Shown here: positions 49,214-57,035 of the stretch, one piece after another | How the letters are laid out: each line of letters begins with the position of its first letter | Position numbering within the stretch: position 1 is the first letter of the stretch | Assembly (NCBI GenBank): GCA_964432985.1 | Contig: CAYSPT010000025.1 | Coordinates: 1-64,000, forward strand | Source of the DNA: CAYSPT01 sp964432985 | GTDB lineage: Bacteria; Muiribacteriota; CAYSPT01 | DNA: 64,000 bases | Reading direction: 5' to 3' | Position numbers and translations under genes: made by a program | The notes under the pieces: generated by a model | What the model was told of the DNA's origin: nothing | The model's database searches: none | The model's input: only the letters and a program-made list of their open reading frames with translations

Positions 49214-51496
49214 CTACTGGCCTTTCGTCATCAAATCCTCCCAGGAAGAGATCTGGGGGGAAATCGTAACCACGTAATACTGGTAATACGTGTCAAAAAG
49301 TTCGTCGGCCGGATCTATAATATAATGGCTGTCGAATACAGTTTCATCATAGGTAACATGAAGTTGTCCTTCAATCTTGCTTTTGAGAATCCGGTCGCAC
49401 ACCAGGTTTCCGAAAATATTGACTCCTTTATCCTTGGGTATAATCATAGAGTTGGTGGAATACAACGAGGCATCGACAACCAGACCCGGCAAATCGGGAT
49501 GATGTTCGAAAACGATCTTCTCATCAACCGTCACTTCCCCTGGCTTGTCAAACGTCTTCCCCTTTTTGATAAATAGCAGGTACGACAGATCGAGCCGATC
49601 TTCGCCCTTGTTTTCGGACTCGACAGATTTAAGGGAGCAGAAGAGCTTGCTCGGCCCGGTGGTGTAAAGGCCGCCGCGGTACTTGTACCGGATATCCGTG
49701 CTGCCTTGAGATGGGACGACGTTTATCTCGTCACACGAGATGATTCCATCCAGGGCCAGCCCTTTACCGTCAGACAGAAGGTTGGTGAATTTATCCACGT
49801 GCCGCACCGCGAAAGGAAGATAATCAAGGGTCCAGGAATCGTCTCCCTCCGACCGCAGCTTCGCGTTGCCGAAGTAAGGCTCCTCGACCCACAGGCCGTC
49901 AGGCCCTCCGGGAGGGCCACCGATGATATCAGGCATATCAACGATTTTATACTGCTCCAACAGCTTTTTCGCTTCGGCTGTGTTTTCGAAATCACCAAAT
50001 CCCAGTGCCCCCGTCAGGTAGTATCCGAGAGGGCCCAGGGAGACGAAGTTGCGAAACCACCCGGATAGGACATCCCACCAGTGGAACTGCTCTCCTTTGG
50101 TCGTCTGCACGCACTTGTAGGGAAAGATGGTGGTGTAATCTTCTGTTGGCTGGCCGCTTTTCCCCATCTCGGTCTCGGTGCCGCCTTCGAGTTCCAGATG
50201 TGACACGATCTCTATTCCCAGTCCCGCGCTCCACCCTTTGACCCGGTACTGCTTGTACCGGCCCCAGATCTGGCCTTCAATACCTGTTTCATCCTCTACA
50301 TTTTTACCAAACAAGGATGTGCGGTGCTTATATTTCAGTCCCCCGACGCCGCTGTTGAAAACCCGCTGGTTACAGATCTTGTTCAGACTCAGTTGGAAAT
50401 ATTTGGTTATTTTCGCTTTCGGCAGCAGATGAAGCGTCTTGCCGCCGATGAGCCCGGTCCCCCGATGATAGACACACCGTGGGTAGGGGATGGGGCTGCG
50501 ACCGAAGCAAGGCCCTTCATCCGGGTTCTCCAATTCGGGATTGAAGGCGGGAATATCCTTTCCGTGAGGGGGAGCATGTTCGCTGCTATTGTCCCCGGGA
50601 TCAGTAAGGTATCTTTGCTTCGGGTCATGGGGAGCGTTGGGATCGTCGGGATTCTCGTAGTATTTGTAATAGTCCCCGTTCAGGTTGATGACGTAATCGC
50701 CTTTGATGTGGATCCGACGCTCGGTGGGGTTGCCCTTGGAATCACGAATCGGCTTCCCGCTATAGACAGTGAACTCGCCCCCCTGGTTGAACTCGTTGAT
50801 TTTCTGATCATTCTTTTCCGGCTGGGTCCCGAAAGGTCCCTGCCGCACATAGAGGCTGTATTCGTTGGCCATAGGAGTCATGTTGATGGCTTTGACATCC
50901 TTGGTGACCCGGATATGCCGGGTCTTGCCGCGGCAGCTGACTTTGGCGGTGATGATCAGCGTCCCGTAGAAATCCTGCGGAGGGCCCTGTATCCGGCTGG
51001 TGGAAACGTCGGCCAGGTAGGCAGGATGCTCGACTCCGGCCGGGTTTTCGATCACGGCGTTGGAAGCGATACTGGGATAGTAATACCAATCGGTACCGGG
51101 AACCTCATCTTCCATCTGGGGTACCGGAAACCGGTGCACATCGGTGTACTCTATCGTAACCTTGTCGATACTAACCCCTTTGAACTCGTCCGCCAGGGCA
51201 CTGGTATCTTCCAGCAAATCGGTCATGTCCCACGAAAACCCGCCCCCCAGAAAATCGTTCAATAAACCATTTTTGGACGTGGGCTTGTTGGCCATGTACT
51301 GGGTAACCAATATGGCTTCCTGTATGGCGGATTCGGCCGTGTAGAGCGCTATTTCGCGAAAGTAGTCCTGGTGAGCCTGGGAGTACTCGTGGGTGGCCAC
51401 CTTGAGCAGAATGGCCCCGAGAAGTCCGAGCACAATTATGATGGGAATAATAACGAATAATGCTATTCCCCGTTGCTTTACCAGTACACGTCCCAT
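49214..51496 (-). CDS. Large PilX/GspK-like protein
   Basis: 760 residues. The N-terminus KQRGIALFVIIPIIIVLGLL is the Gly-plus-hydrophobic helix of PilX/GspK-type proteins, which lack the Glu at position 5; YFREIALYTAESAIQEAI following is the PilX N-terminal helix pattern. The very large beta-rich C-terminal part, with many Gly/Asp/Pro loops, is about twice the usual size and would make a tip adhesin-like domain. First gene of the operon behind promoter 51579-51607; AGGAC lies near the start. Confidence 0.8.
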   Translation of the reverse strand: MGRVLVKQRGIALFVIIPIIIVLGLLGAILLKVATHEYSQAHQDYFREIALYTAESAIQEAILVTQYMANKPTSKNGLLNDFLGGGFSWDMTDLLEDTSALADEFKGVSIDKVTIEYTDVHRFPVPQMEDEVPGTDWYYYPSIASNAVIENPAGVEHPAYLADVSTSRIQGPPQDFYGTLIITAKVSCRGKTRHIRVTKDVKAINMTPMANEYSLYVRQGPFGTQPEKNDQKINEFNQGGEFTVYSGKPIRDSKGNPTERRIHIKGDYVINLNGDYYKYYENPDDPNAPHDPKQRYLTDPGDNSSEHAPPHGKDIPAFNPELENPDEGPCFGRSPIPYPRCVYHRGTGLIGGKTLHLLPKAKITKYFQLSLNKICNQRVFNSGVGGLKYKHRTSLFGKNVEDETGIEGQIWGRYKQYRVKGWSAGLGIEIVSHLELEGGTETEMGKSGQPTEDYTTIFPYKCVQTTKGEQFHWWDVLSGWFRNFVSLGPLGYYLTGALGFGDFENTAEAKKLLEQYKIVDMPDIIGGPPGGPDGLWVEEPYFGNAKLRSEGDDSWTLDYLPFAVRHVDKFTNLLSDGKGLALDGIISCDEINVVPSQGSTDIRYKYRGGLYTTGPSKLFCSLKSVESENKGEDRLDLSYLLFIKKGKTFDKPGEVTVDEKIVFEHHPDLPGLVVDASLYSTNSMIIPKDKGVNIFGNLVCDRILKSKIEGQLHVTYDETVFDSHYIIDPADELFDTYYQYYVVTISPQISSWEDLMTKGQ

Positions 51497-51578
51497 TGAT
51501 TAGTCCTAAAAGTTTGATTCATCCCAAAATTGTCGTAAGGCCGACCTATTATTATTAGAATTGTAACGTGTTTTAATC

Positions 51579-51607
51579 ATTATAAGAAAGTATGTTACTT
51601 AATGCAA
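51579..51607 (-). promoter_or_regulatory. Promoter of the prepilin-like operon
   Basis: On the minus strand TTGCAT (51607-51602), exactly 17 bases, then a perfect TATAAT (51584-51579). The leader to ATG 51496 is about 75 bases. Confidence 0.65.
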
Positions 51608-51782
51608 AACCCTATCTTAAATTTTTTGCGATATTAACCGTCTCCATCATCTATTTCCTATTTAAGATTTACAGATGATTCGATGATTTATTTTAACATA
51701 CATTTGTGGAACGGCATTGAAAGCAGGAAGTAACCGTTCACGAATGGCAGCAGCAGCTCCCCAAACAGCCGCCCGAGCTTCT

Positions 51783-51812
51783 TTGACGGCTTTCCGGCTT
51801 CAATGCTATACT
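51783..51812 (+). promoter_or_regulatory. miaA promoter giving a leaderless or nearly leaderless transcript
   Basis: TTGACG (51783-51788), 18 bases, TATACT (51807-51812) with TGC before it (extended -10). Only nine bases separate the -10 from ATG 51822 and no ribosome binding site is present. Confidence 0.6.
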
Positions 51813-51821
51813 TCAACAGCT

Positions 51822-52736
51822 ATGTCTGCGTATAACTTTGATTTACTGGTCATTCTCGGTCCGACCGCTTCCGGAAAAACACACCTGGGAGTGCAGGCAG
51901 CGGAGCGCTTCGGCGGTGAGATCATATCCGCTGATTCCCGGCAGGTGTACCGCGGGATGGACATCGGTACCGGGAAGGACCTGTCCGAGTACGGAAGCGT
52001 TCCCTACCACCTGATCGATATTGTCGATCCCGGGTACGAATTCAACGTTTTCGAGTATCAGAAGCTATTTTACGAAACTTTTTCGGAAGTCAGATCGAAG
52101 GACCGGCTGCCCATTCTGGTCGGTGGAACTGGTCTGTACATCGAAGCGGTCATTGAAGAGTACCGCCTAGTGGATGTTCCACAGAATCCCGATTTGAGAA
52201 AAGAACTGGCTGGGCTCGGTCACCAAGAACTGATCGAAAGACTCATCAGGTCGAAACCGGATATACACAATACCACCGACCTGAAAGACCGCTCACGGTT
52301 GATCAGAGCCATAGAAATCGCCGAAGGAAAACCTCCGGATGCTCAACAACCGGTGGCATCCCCGGTGGCAAATCCGCTGGTATTCGGAGTGAGATGGGAG
52401 CGAAACATCCTTCGCAAGAGAATTACGGCCCGGCTCAAAGCCAGGTTGCAGCAAGGCATGATCGAAGAAGTCCAGCACCTCAATCACCGGGGGATTCCTT
52501 TTGAAACTCTTGAATTTTACGGACTCGAATACCGTTTTATAGCCCGGCATCTCAAAGGAGAGCTCAACCGCAACGACATGTTCCAGAAACTCCTCAGCGC
52601 CATCCACCGTTTCGCCAAACGGCAGGAAACCTGGTTTCGCCGGATGGAGCGCCGCGGCACGGAAATCCACTGGCTGGACGGTTCCGGAGACCCGCTAGAC
52701 GAATTGCAGGCAATTGTTCACCGATATCGCACCTGA
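51822..52736 (+). CDS. miaA: tRNA dimethylallyltransferase
   Basis: 304 residues with all MiaA marks: P-loop LGPTASGKTHLGV, SADSRQVYRGMDIGTGK, the DxxxPxxxxFN-type region (DIVDPGYEFNVFEYQ), LVGGTGLYIEAV, and the C-terminal RFAKRQETWFRR. It adds dimethylallyl to A37 of tRNAs that read UNN codons. The start is ATG 51822, giving the normal family length; earlier in-frame codons code for an atypical tail and lie upstream of the promoter. No partner gene such as hfq or mutL follows. Confidence 0.95.
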   Translation: MSAYNFDLLVILGPTASGKTHLGVQAAERFGGEIISADSRQVYRGMDIGTGKDLSEYGSVPYHLIDIVDPGYEFNVFEYQKLFYETFSEVRSKDRLPILVGGTGLYIEAVIEEYRLVDVPQNPDLRKELAGLGHQELIERLIRSKPDIHNTTDLKDRSRLIRAIEIAEGKPPDAQQPVASPVANPLVFGVRWERNILRKRITARLKARLQQGMIEEVQHLNHRGIPFETLEFYGLEYRFIARHLKGELNRNDMFQKLLSAIHRFAKRQETWFRRMERRGTEIHWLDGSGDPLDELQAIVHRYRT

Positions 52737-52885
52737 ATCGCACCTGAGCTGTCATATGATAACGTAACCACAGGTGTTTGTTCTTACTTATTAAGCGTGA
52801 CATTAACATCCAAAAAATGTTATATATGTACTCTTGAAATAAGCAAAAAATATTTTTAGCTGCATAGGGAAAGAGGGAAACAGAT
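52737..52885. other. Intergenic region before pepD
   Basis: About 150 bases with a possible promoter (GTGACA near 52788, about 18 bases to TATATA near 52812). No gene. Confidence 0.3.
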
Positions 52886-54373
52886 ATGTCATTATCACAG
52901 TACAAGCCAGAACTCGTCTGGAAACAATTTGAAAAAATCCTCACCATACCGCGGGAAAGCGGGAAAGAAGAAAAGATTACCGCTTATGTAATTGAAGAGG
53001 CGCAAAGACTCGGGCTCGACCACCGCACCGACAGCCGCGGAAACATTATCATCGCCAAACCGGCCACCCCCGGCTGCGAGACCAGCCCGGCGGTGGTCCT
53101 GCAGGGACATCTCGACATGGTGTGCGAAAAGAACTCCGACGTAGAACACAACTTTGACGCCGACCCGATAAGGACCGAGATCAAGGACGGGTACCTCAAC
53201 GCGGTTGGTACCACTCTTGGGGCGGACAATGGAATCGGCGTGGCGGCCGCACTGGCCGCGTTGGAAGACAGCAGCCTGGTACACGGCCCGATAGAAGCTC
53301 TCTTCACCGTGGATGAGGAAGCGGGGATGAGCGGCGCCCGTGCCCTCACGGCCGATTTTGTCAAGGGACGTACCCTGATCAATCTGGACAGCGAAGAGAT
53401 AGAGTTTCTTTATGTGGGATGCGCTGGTGGCATCGACTCCAACGTCACGTTCACGCTTCAGCGGGAAAAAACGGACGCTGCCGCCGCCGGGCTCAAGCTA
53501 TCCGTCAGGGGGCTGCGCGGGGGCCACTCCGGGTGCGATATCGAGAACTTCAGGGCAAATGCCCTCAAACTGCTGGCCAGGAGCCTCTGGAACCTCAACG
53601 AGCAGTTCTCCATCAAGATTGCGGCCATCTTCGGCGGGAACCGGCGCAACGCCATTGCCCGGGAAGCGTCGGCGGTCATCAGCGTCGACAAGGGTGATAT
53701 AGAAAAGGTCAAAAAGGCAGTGGCAATGCATGAACAGTGGTTTAAAGACGAGTACGGCACGGTGGAGACCAACCTTTCCTGCAAGGCTGCCGCGGTAAAT
53801 CTGCCGGGAGAAGTCTTTACATCTGACATTTCCAATCGTCTCCTTGATTTCATGATGGCCGCACCCCACGGCGTGGCGGCCATGAGCCCCGACATCGAGG
53901 GACTGGTGGAAACTTCCACCAACATGGCTTCCATCAAGACCGACGGAAAATCGGTCAATGTGCAATTCATGACCCGTTCCAGCATAGATTCCGGCCGGGA
54001 CATGGTGTCCGCCGCTATCGCCAGTCTGGCCCGTATGAGCCAGGCAGCGTGCGTCCACAGCGGACAGTACAGCGGCTGGAAACCCAACATGGACTCCAGG
54101 ATACTGAAAACCGCGGCCCGGGCCCACGAGCAGGCGCTGGGAATCGTTCCCGAGATCAAAGCCATACACGCCGGCCTGGAGTGCGGAATCATCGGTCAGC
54201 AGATACCCGGGATGGACATGGTATCTTTCGGCCCCCAGGTGGAGAATCCCCACTGTCCGGATGAACGGCTCCACATCGATTCGGTGGAAACATTCTGGAA
54301 GCACATGGCAAAAACGCTGGAATTACTCGCCAGGGAAAACAAAGAGGAATCCGAAACAGAAATGACCGTGTAG
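52886..54373 (+). CDS. pepD: Aminoacyl-histidine dipeptidase (peptidase D)
   Basis: 495 residues of the M20 family, PepD group. Metal ligands are visible: QGHLDMV (His-x-Asp), TLGADNGIG (bridging Asp), VDEEAGMSG (catalytic and metal Glu), LDSEE and near the C-terminus GLECGIIGQ. The lid domain contains GLRGGHSGCD, typical of PepD. It splits dipeptides such as beta-alanyl-histidine or Xaa-His in the cytoplasm. A GAGGG lies before the ATG. The next gene starts 12 bases after the stop, possibly the same transcript. Confidence 0.93.
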   Translation: MSLSQYKPELVWKQFEKILTIPRESGKEEKITAYVIEEAQRLGLDHRTDSRGNIIIAKPATPGCETSPAVVLQGHLDMVCEKNSDVEHNFDADPIRTEIKDGYLNAVGTTLGADNGIGVAAALAALEDSSLVHGPIEALFTVDEEAGMSGARALTADFVKGRTLINLDSEEIEFLYVGCAGGIDSNVTFTLQREKTDAAAAGLKLSVRGLRGGHSGCDIENFRANALKLLARSLWNLNEQFSIKIAAIFGGNRRNAIAREASAVISVDKGDIEKVKKAVAMHEQWFKDEYGTVETNLSCKAAAVNLPGEVFTSDISNRLLDFMMAAPHGVAAMSPDIEGLVETSTNMASIKTDGKSVNVQFMTRSSIDSGRDMVSAAIASLARMSQAACVHSGQYSGWKPNMDSRILKTAARAHEQALGIVPEIKAIHAGLECGIIGQQIPGMDMVSFGPQVENPHCPDERLHIDSVETFWKHMAKTLELLARENKEESETEMTV

Positions 54374-54385
54374 GAAAAAGCGTCT

Positions 54386-54733
54386 ATGTTGACAATTCTC
54401 GCTATCGCCATAGTAACGGTGGTCGACGCCTACGTCCTGTTTTTCCTTATACCCCGTATGATAGGTTCGTCAACGTATATCCAGGCACCGGCACTCCCGG
54501 AATGTTTCAAGCACGCCGGGATTGCCAACGCCATCAGCCTGGTACTGCATCTTGCCGGGATCGGATTTCCCGTTCACGCCGTTTACTACGGGTATATTTT
54601 CAAAAACAAGTGGGTTTTGAACTGGAAAGCGGTTTTTTTCTGTCTCATTCTCATGATGATCCTGAATTGGATATCCCTGGCTGTTATCTTTACCATTCTG
54701 GGTGTCGGTGGCGCCACTGGCGGTGCTACCTGA
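54386..54733 (+). CDS. Small integral membrane protein
   Basis: 115 residues with three hydrophobic helices (about 1-22, 45-65 and 78-108), ending in a Gly/Ala/Thr-rich tail. No conserved motif is recognised. AGGAAAA sits before ATG 54386 and the gene follows pepD closely, so expression with pepD is likely. The next gene starts nine bases later, suggesting the same operon. Confidence 0.7.
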   Translation: MLTILAIAIVTVVDAYVLFFLIPRMIGSSTYIQAPALPECFKHAGIANAISLVLHLAGIGFPVHAVYYGYIFKNKWVLNWKAVFFCLILMMILNWISLAVIFTILGVGGATGGAT

Positions 54734-54742
54734 TTCAGACCG

Positions 54743-56029
54743 ATGCTGCCAGGCAACAAGCCAATGAACTGCTTTAGTACTATAGAAAAATACCTGCGTT
54801 CCCGCGGTATCTGTGGCCCCTGGCAAATAGAGGGAACAACCCGGTGCGATTTTCAGGGGGCGGTGGTCATACCCGCTCTCGGAGAAGCCGACTGCCTGTT
54901 TGAATCCCTGCGGAGCCTGGATGGAAACCCGCCGGAGCTGCTGTCACATTTCCTGGTCCTGGTGGTGGTCAACAACCGGCAGGACGCCAGGCGCGAGGAT
55001 CACTGCCTCAACACCGACACCCTGGTCCGTCTCAATAATGAGCAGGGAACGTTTGAATCACTGCACCTGGCCTGGGTGGACGCCGCCTCCCCGGGCCGGG
55101 AACTTCCCCTGAAAAGGGGAGGTGTCGGTCTAGCCAGGAAGATCGGCTTCGACCTGGCTCTGAGCAGACTTGACTACGGCTCCGTTTCCCCCATTCTGGT
55201 GTCTCTGGATGCCGACACCCTGGTGAGACCCGACTACTTGCCTGCCATACTCGAGCATTTCGGGAAAACCGACGCCGGTGGGGCCGTGATTCCCTATTGC
55301 CACCAGGCAGGGGAATCTCCCGATGAAAACCGGGCCATTCAAAGGTATGAATTGTTTTTGCGAACCTATGTTCTCGGCCTTTCCCTGGCCGGTTCGCCTT
55401 ACGCTTTCCACACCATCGGGAGTACCATGGCCTGCCGGGCGGAAGCTTATGTGCGCATGGGCGGCATGAACCGCCGGCTGGCGGGAGAAGATTTTTACTT
55501 CCTCCAGCAGATGGCAAAAACATCAGGCGTTGAAGCAATCAAAGGAACAGTAGTCTATCCGTCGGGGCGTTGTTCACACCGGGTACCTTTCGGAACCGGG
55601 CGCAGCATGTCGAAACTCCTGTCCGGCGAACGTGACGCCGTGCTCTTCTACCGGGCTGAATGCTTCAGGATTCTCAAAGGATGGTTGGACGCAGTTAACG
55701 CCTGTCCGGAGGCGGCCGGAAGCGAAATTCTCACACAGGCTGAGTCTCTTTCTCCATTCCTGGTTTCTTACCTGGAATCGGTTCGTTTCACGGAAGTGTG
55801 GAGCCGGCTGCAGCAGAACCACCACCGGCGGAAGGCTGTTTTGAAGGCTTTCAACGAGTGGTTTGACGGATTGAAAACTATGAAGCTGATTCATCATCTC
55901 TGCGACGGTCCGTACCCTCGGGTGGAACCGGGAGAAGTCGTACCTCAGTTGCTTCAGTGGGCCGGTCTCCCAGCCGTCCGGGGAGTAGAAAAACAGTTGT
56001 CGGTCCTGAGAGAATTCCAGACTGGTTAA
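54743..56029 (+). CDS. Family 2-like glycosyltransferase
   Basis: 428 residues with a GT-A fold of the family 2 type: VVIPALGEADCLFESLRSL at the start, the DxD in SLDADTLVRPDYL, and GEDFYFLQQMAKTSG as the catalytic-base region. The sugar donor and acceptor are not visible. The C-terminal third is helical. There is no transmembrane helix, so it acts in the cytoplasm. ATG 54743 or ATG 54764 could be the start; neither has a clear ribosome binding site. It converges with the N-formylglutamate amidohydrolase-like gene (stops three bases apart). Confidence 0.85.
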   Translation: MLPGNKPMNCFSTIEKYLRSRGICGPWQIEGTTRCDFQGAVVIPALGEADCLFESLRSLDGNPPELLSHFLVLVVVNNRQDARREDHCLNTDTLVRLNNEQGTFESLHLAWVDAASPGRELPLKRGGVGLARKIGFDLALSRLDYGSVSPILVSLDADTLVRPDYLPAILEHFGKTDAGGAVIPYCHQAGESPDENRAIQRYELFLRTYVLGLSLAGSPYAFHTIGSTMACRAEAYVRMGGMNRRLAGEDFYFLQQMAKTSGVEAIKGTVVYPSGRCSHRVPFGTGRSMSKLLSGERDAVLFYRAECFRILKGWLDAVNACPEAAGSEILTQAESLSPFLVSYLESVRFTEVWSRLQQNHHRRKAVLKAFNEWFDGLKTMKLIHHLCDGPYPRVEPGEVVPQLLQWAGLPAVRGVEKQLSVLREFQTG

Positions 56030-56031
56030 GA

Positions 56032-56913
56032 TTATTGATGAGCGTCTACTTGTTTTCGAATGCTCTGTGTCAGATCGTTCCAGACGGCATCCAGACCATT
56101 TTTGAGCTCGGAGAAGGTATCTTCCCGGTACGTGCACGCCTCTTCATCCATGAAAAACTTCTTGAGTTCCAGGCTCACCACCAGGATGTTCGGGAAGCGG
56201 TCCGCCACCCAGCGGTTCAGGTGTCCACCGTAGAAACGAAGTGTTTCATCGTTTTCCCGTACGACCAAGCTTCGTCCCTGTACTCTTATCTGTTCCAAAC
56301 GCTCTATCAGCTGTAAAATCACAGGTGAAAACCGCTTCCTGTCCTGGTATCTGGTGCCCAGATTAATATCAGGAAGCCCATTTCTGCCACGGTTGTTATA
56401 CGAGTGCATGTCAATAAAGACGCCGTATCCGAAGCGTGCTTCCACATCTTCACCCAGGGCTTGAAGCATCCGGTAGAACCGCCGGTGCAGATCCATGGAC
56501 CGGTCGATTTCGTGCCGGGCAAGAGGAGGCCGGTAGACTTCGAGGTTCCAGGCTAACGACGGCTCGGTGTAAACGGCCGTCTCTGCCGGCTCACCCCGCC
56601 GGGGTCTGTTGAGATCACACTCGAAGCGGGAAAAAAGCGGGTAGATCCTGTTGGGCAGAGCCTCGATGAGCTCCTCGGTCCGCGGGTCTTCCTCCTTTAA
56701 CATCTGTAAACGGCTGAGGTTGAGCTGCGTCCTCAGGTCATCGCGCACCTGGCTGCCTGCGTGCAGGGCAAATCCGAATACGGGCAGAGAGCTGGACAGC
56801 TCTACATGGATTCTCCCGGGAGTGGTTGAAACAAAGCGTTTACCACTAAGCCAGGCTAAACAAATATCATCTACTGAATTGGTTTTCATTAATTCGTCAC
56901 CCGCAATTCTCAC
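56032..56913 (-). CDS. N-formylglutamate amidohydrolase-family protein
   Basis: 293 residues of the FGase family: ALHAGSQVRDDL (first metal His region), ECDLNRPR, YRPPLARHEIDRSMDLHRRFYR, FIDMHSYNNRG, LPDINLGTRYQ and SLELKKFFMDE. The typical enzyme releases glutamate and formate from N-formylglutamate at the end of histidine breakdown, but family members may act on other N-acyl amino acids. The start is GTG 56913: a TATAAT (minus strand, 56926-56921) is only eight bases upstream, so a leaderless message is likely. It faces away from a glutamate symporter gene, hinting at glutamate supply. Confidence 0.82.
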   Translation of the reverse strand: MRIAGDELMKTNSVDDICLAWLSGKRFVSTTPGRIHVELSSSLPVFGFALHAGSQVRDDLRTQLNLSRLQMLKEEDPRTEELIEALPNRIYPLFSRFECDLNRPRRGEPAETAVYTEPSLAWNLEVYRPPLARHEIDRSMDLHRRFYRMLQALGEDVEARFGYGVFIDMHSYNNRGRNGLPDINLGTRYQDRKRFSPVILQLIERLEQIRVQGRSLVVRENDETLRFYGGHLNRWVADRFPNILVVSLELKKFFMDEEACTYREDTFSELKNGLDAVWNDLTQSIRKQVDAHQ

Positions 56914-56920
56914 ATCGCTT

Positions 56921-56926
56921 TATTAT
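56921..56926 (-). promoter_or_regulatory. TATAAT directly before GTG 56913
   Basis: Perfect -10 on the minus strand, eight bases from the start codon; upstream TTGCCT is a possible -35 at short spacing. Confidence 0.5.
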
Positions 56927-56937
56927 ACCGTATGGCT

Positions 56938-56968
56938 TTGACAGGCAACGTACTTGAGATGCTATAAT
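56938..56968 (+). promoter_or_regulatory. Promoter of the symporter gene
   Basis: Perfect TTGACA (56938-56943) and TGC-TATAAT (TATAAT at 56963-56968), spacer 19 bases, compensated by an extended -10. The leader to ATG 57036 is about 60 bases. Confidence 0.55.
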
Positions 56969-57035
56969 CAAATCATATTAAAAACACATTTTTTATTATC
57001 GCGTATGAAGCGGGATTGTGAAAGAGAGGATTTGG

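Larger units (their letters stand above)
51497..51821. other. AT-rich divergent region
   Basis: About 325 bases holding the leftward prepilin-operon promoter and the rightward miaA promoter, listed separately; no gene between. Confidence 0.5.
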
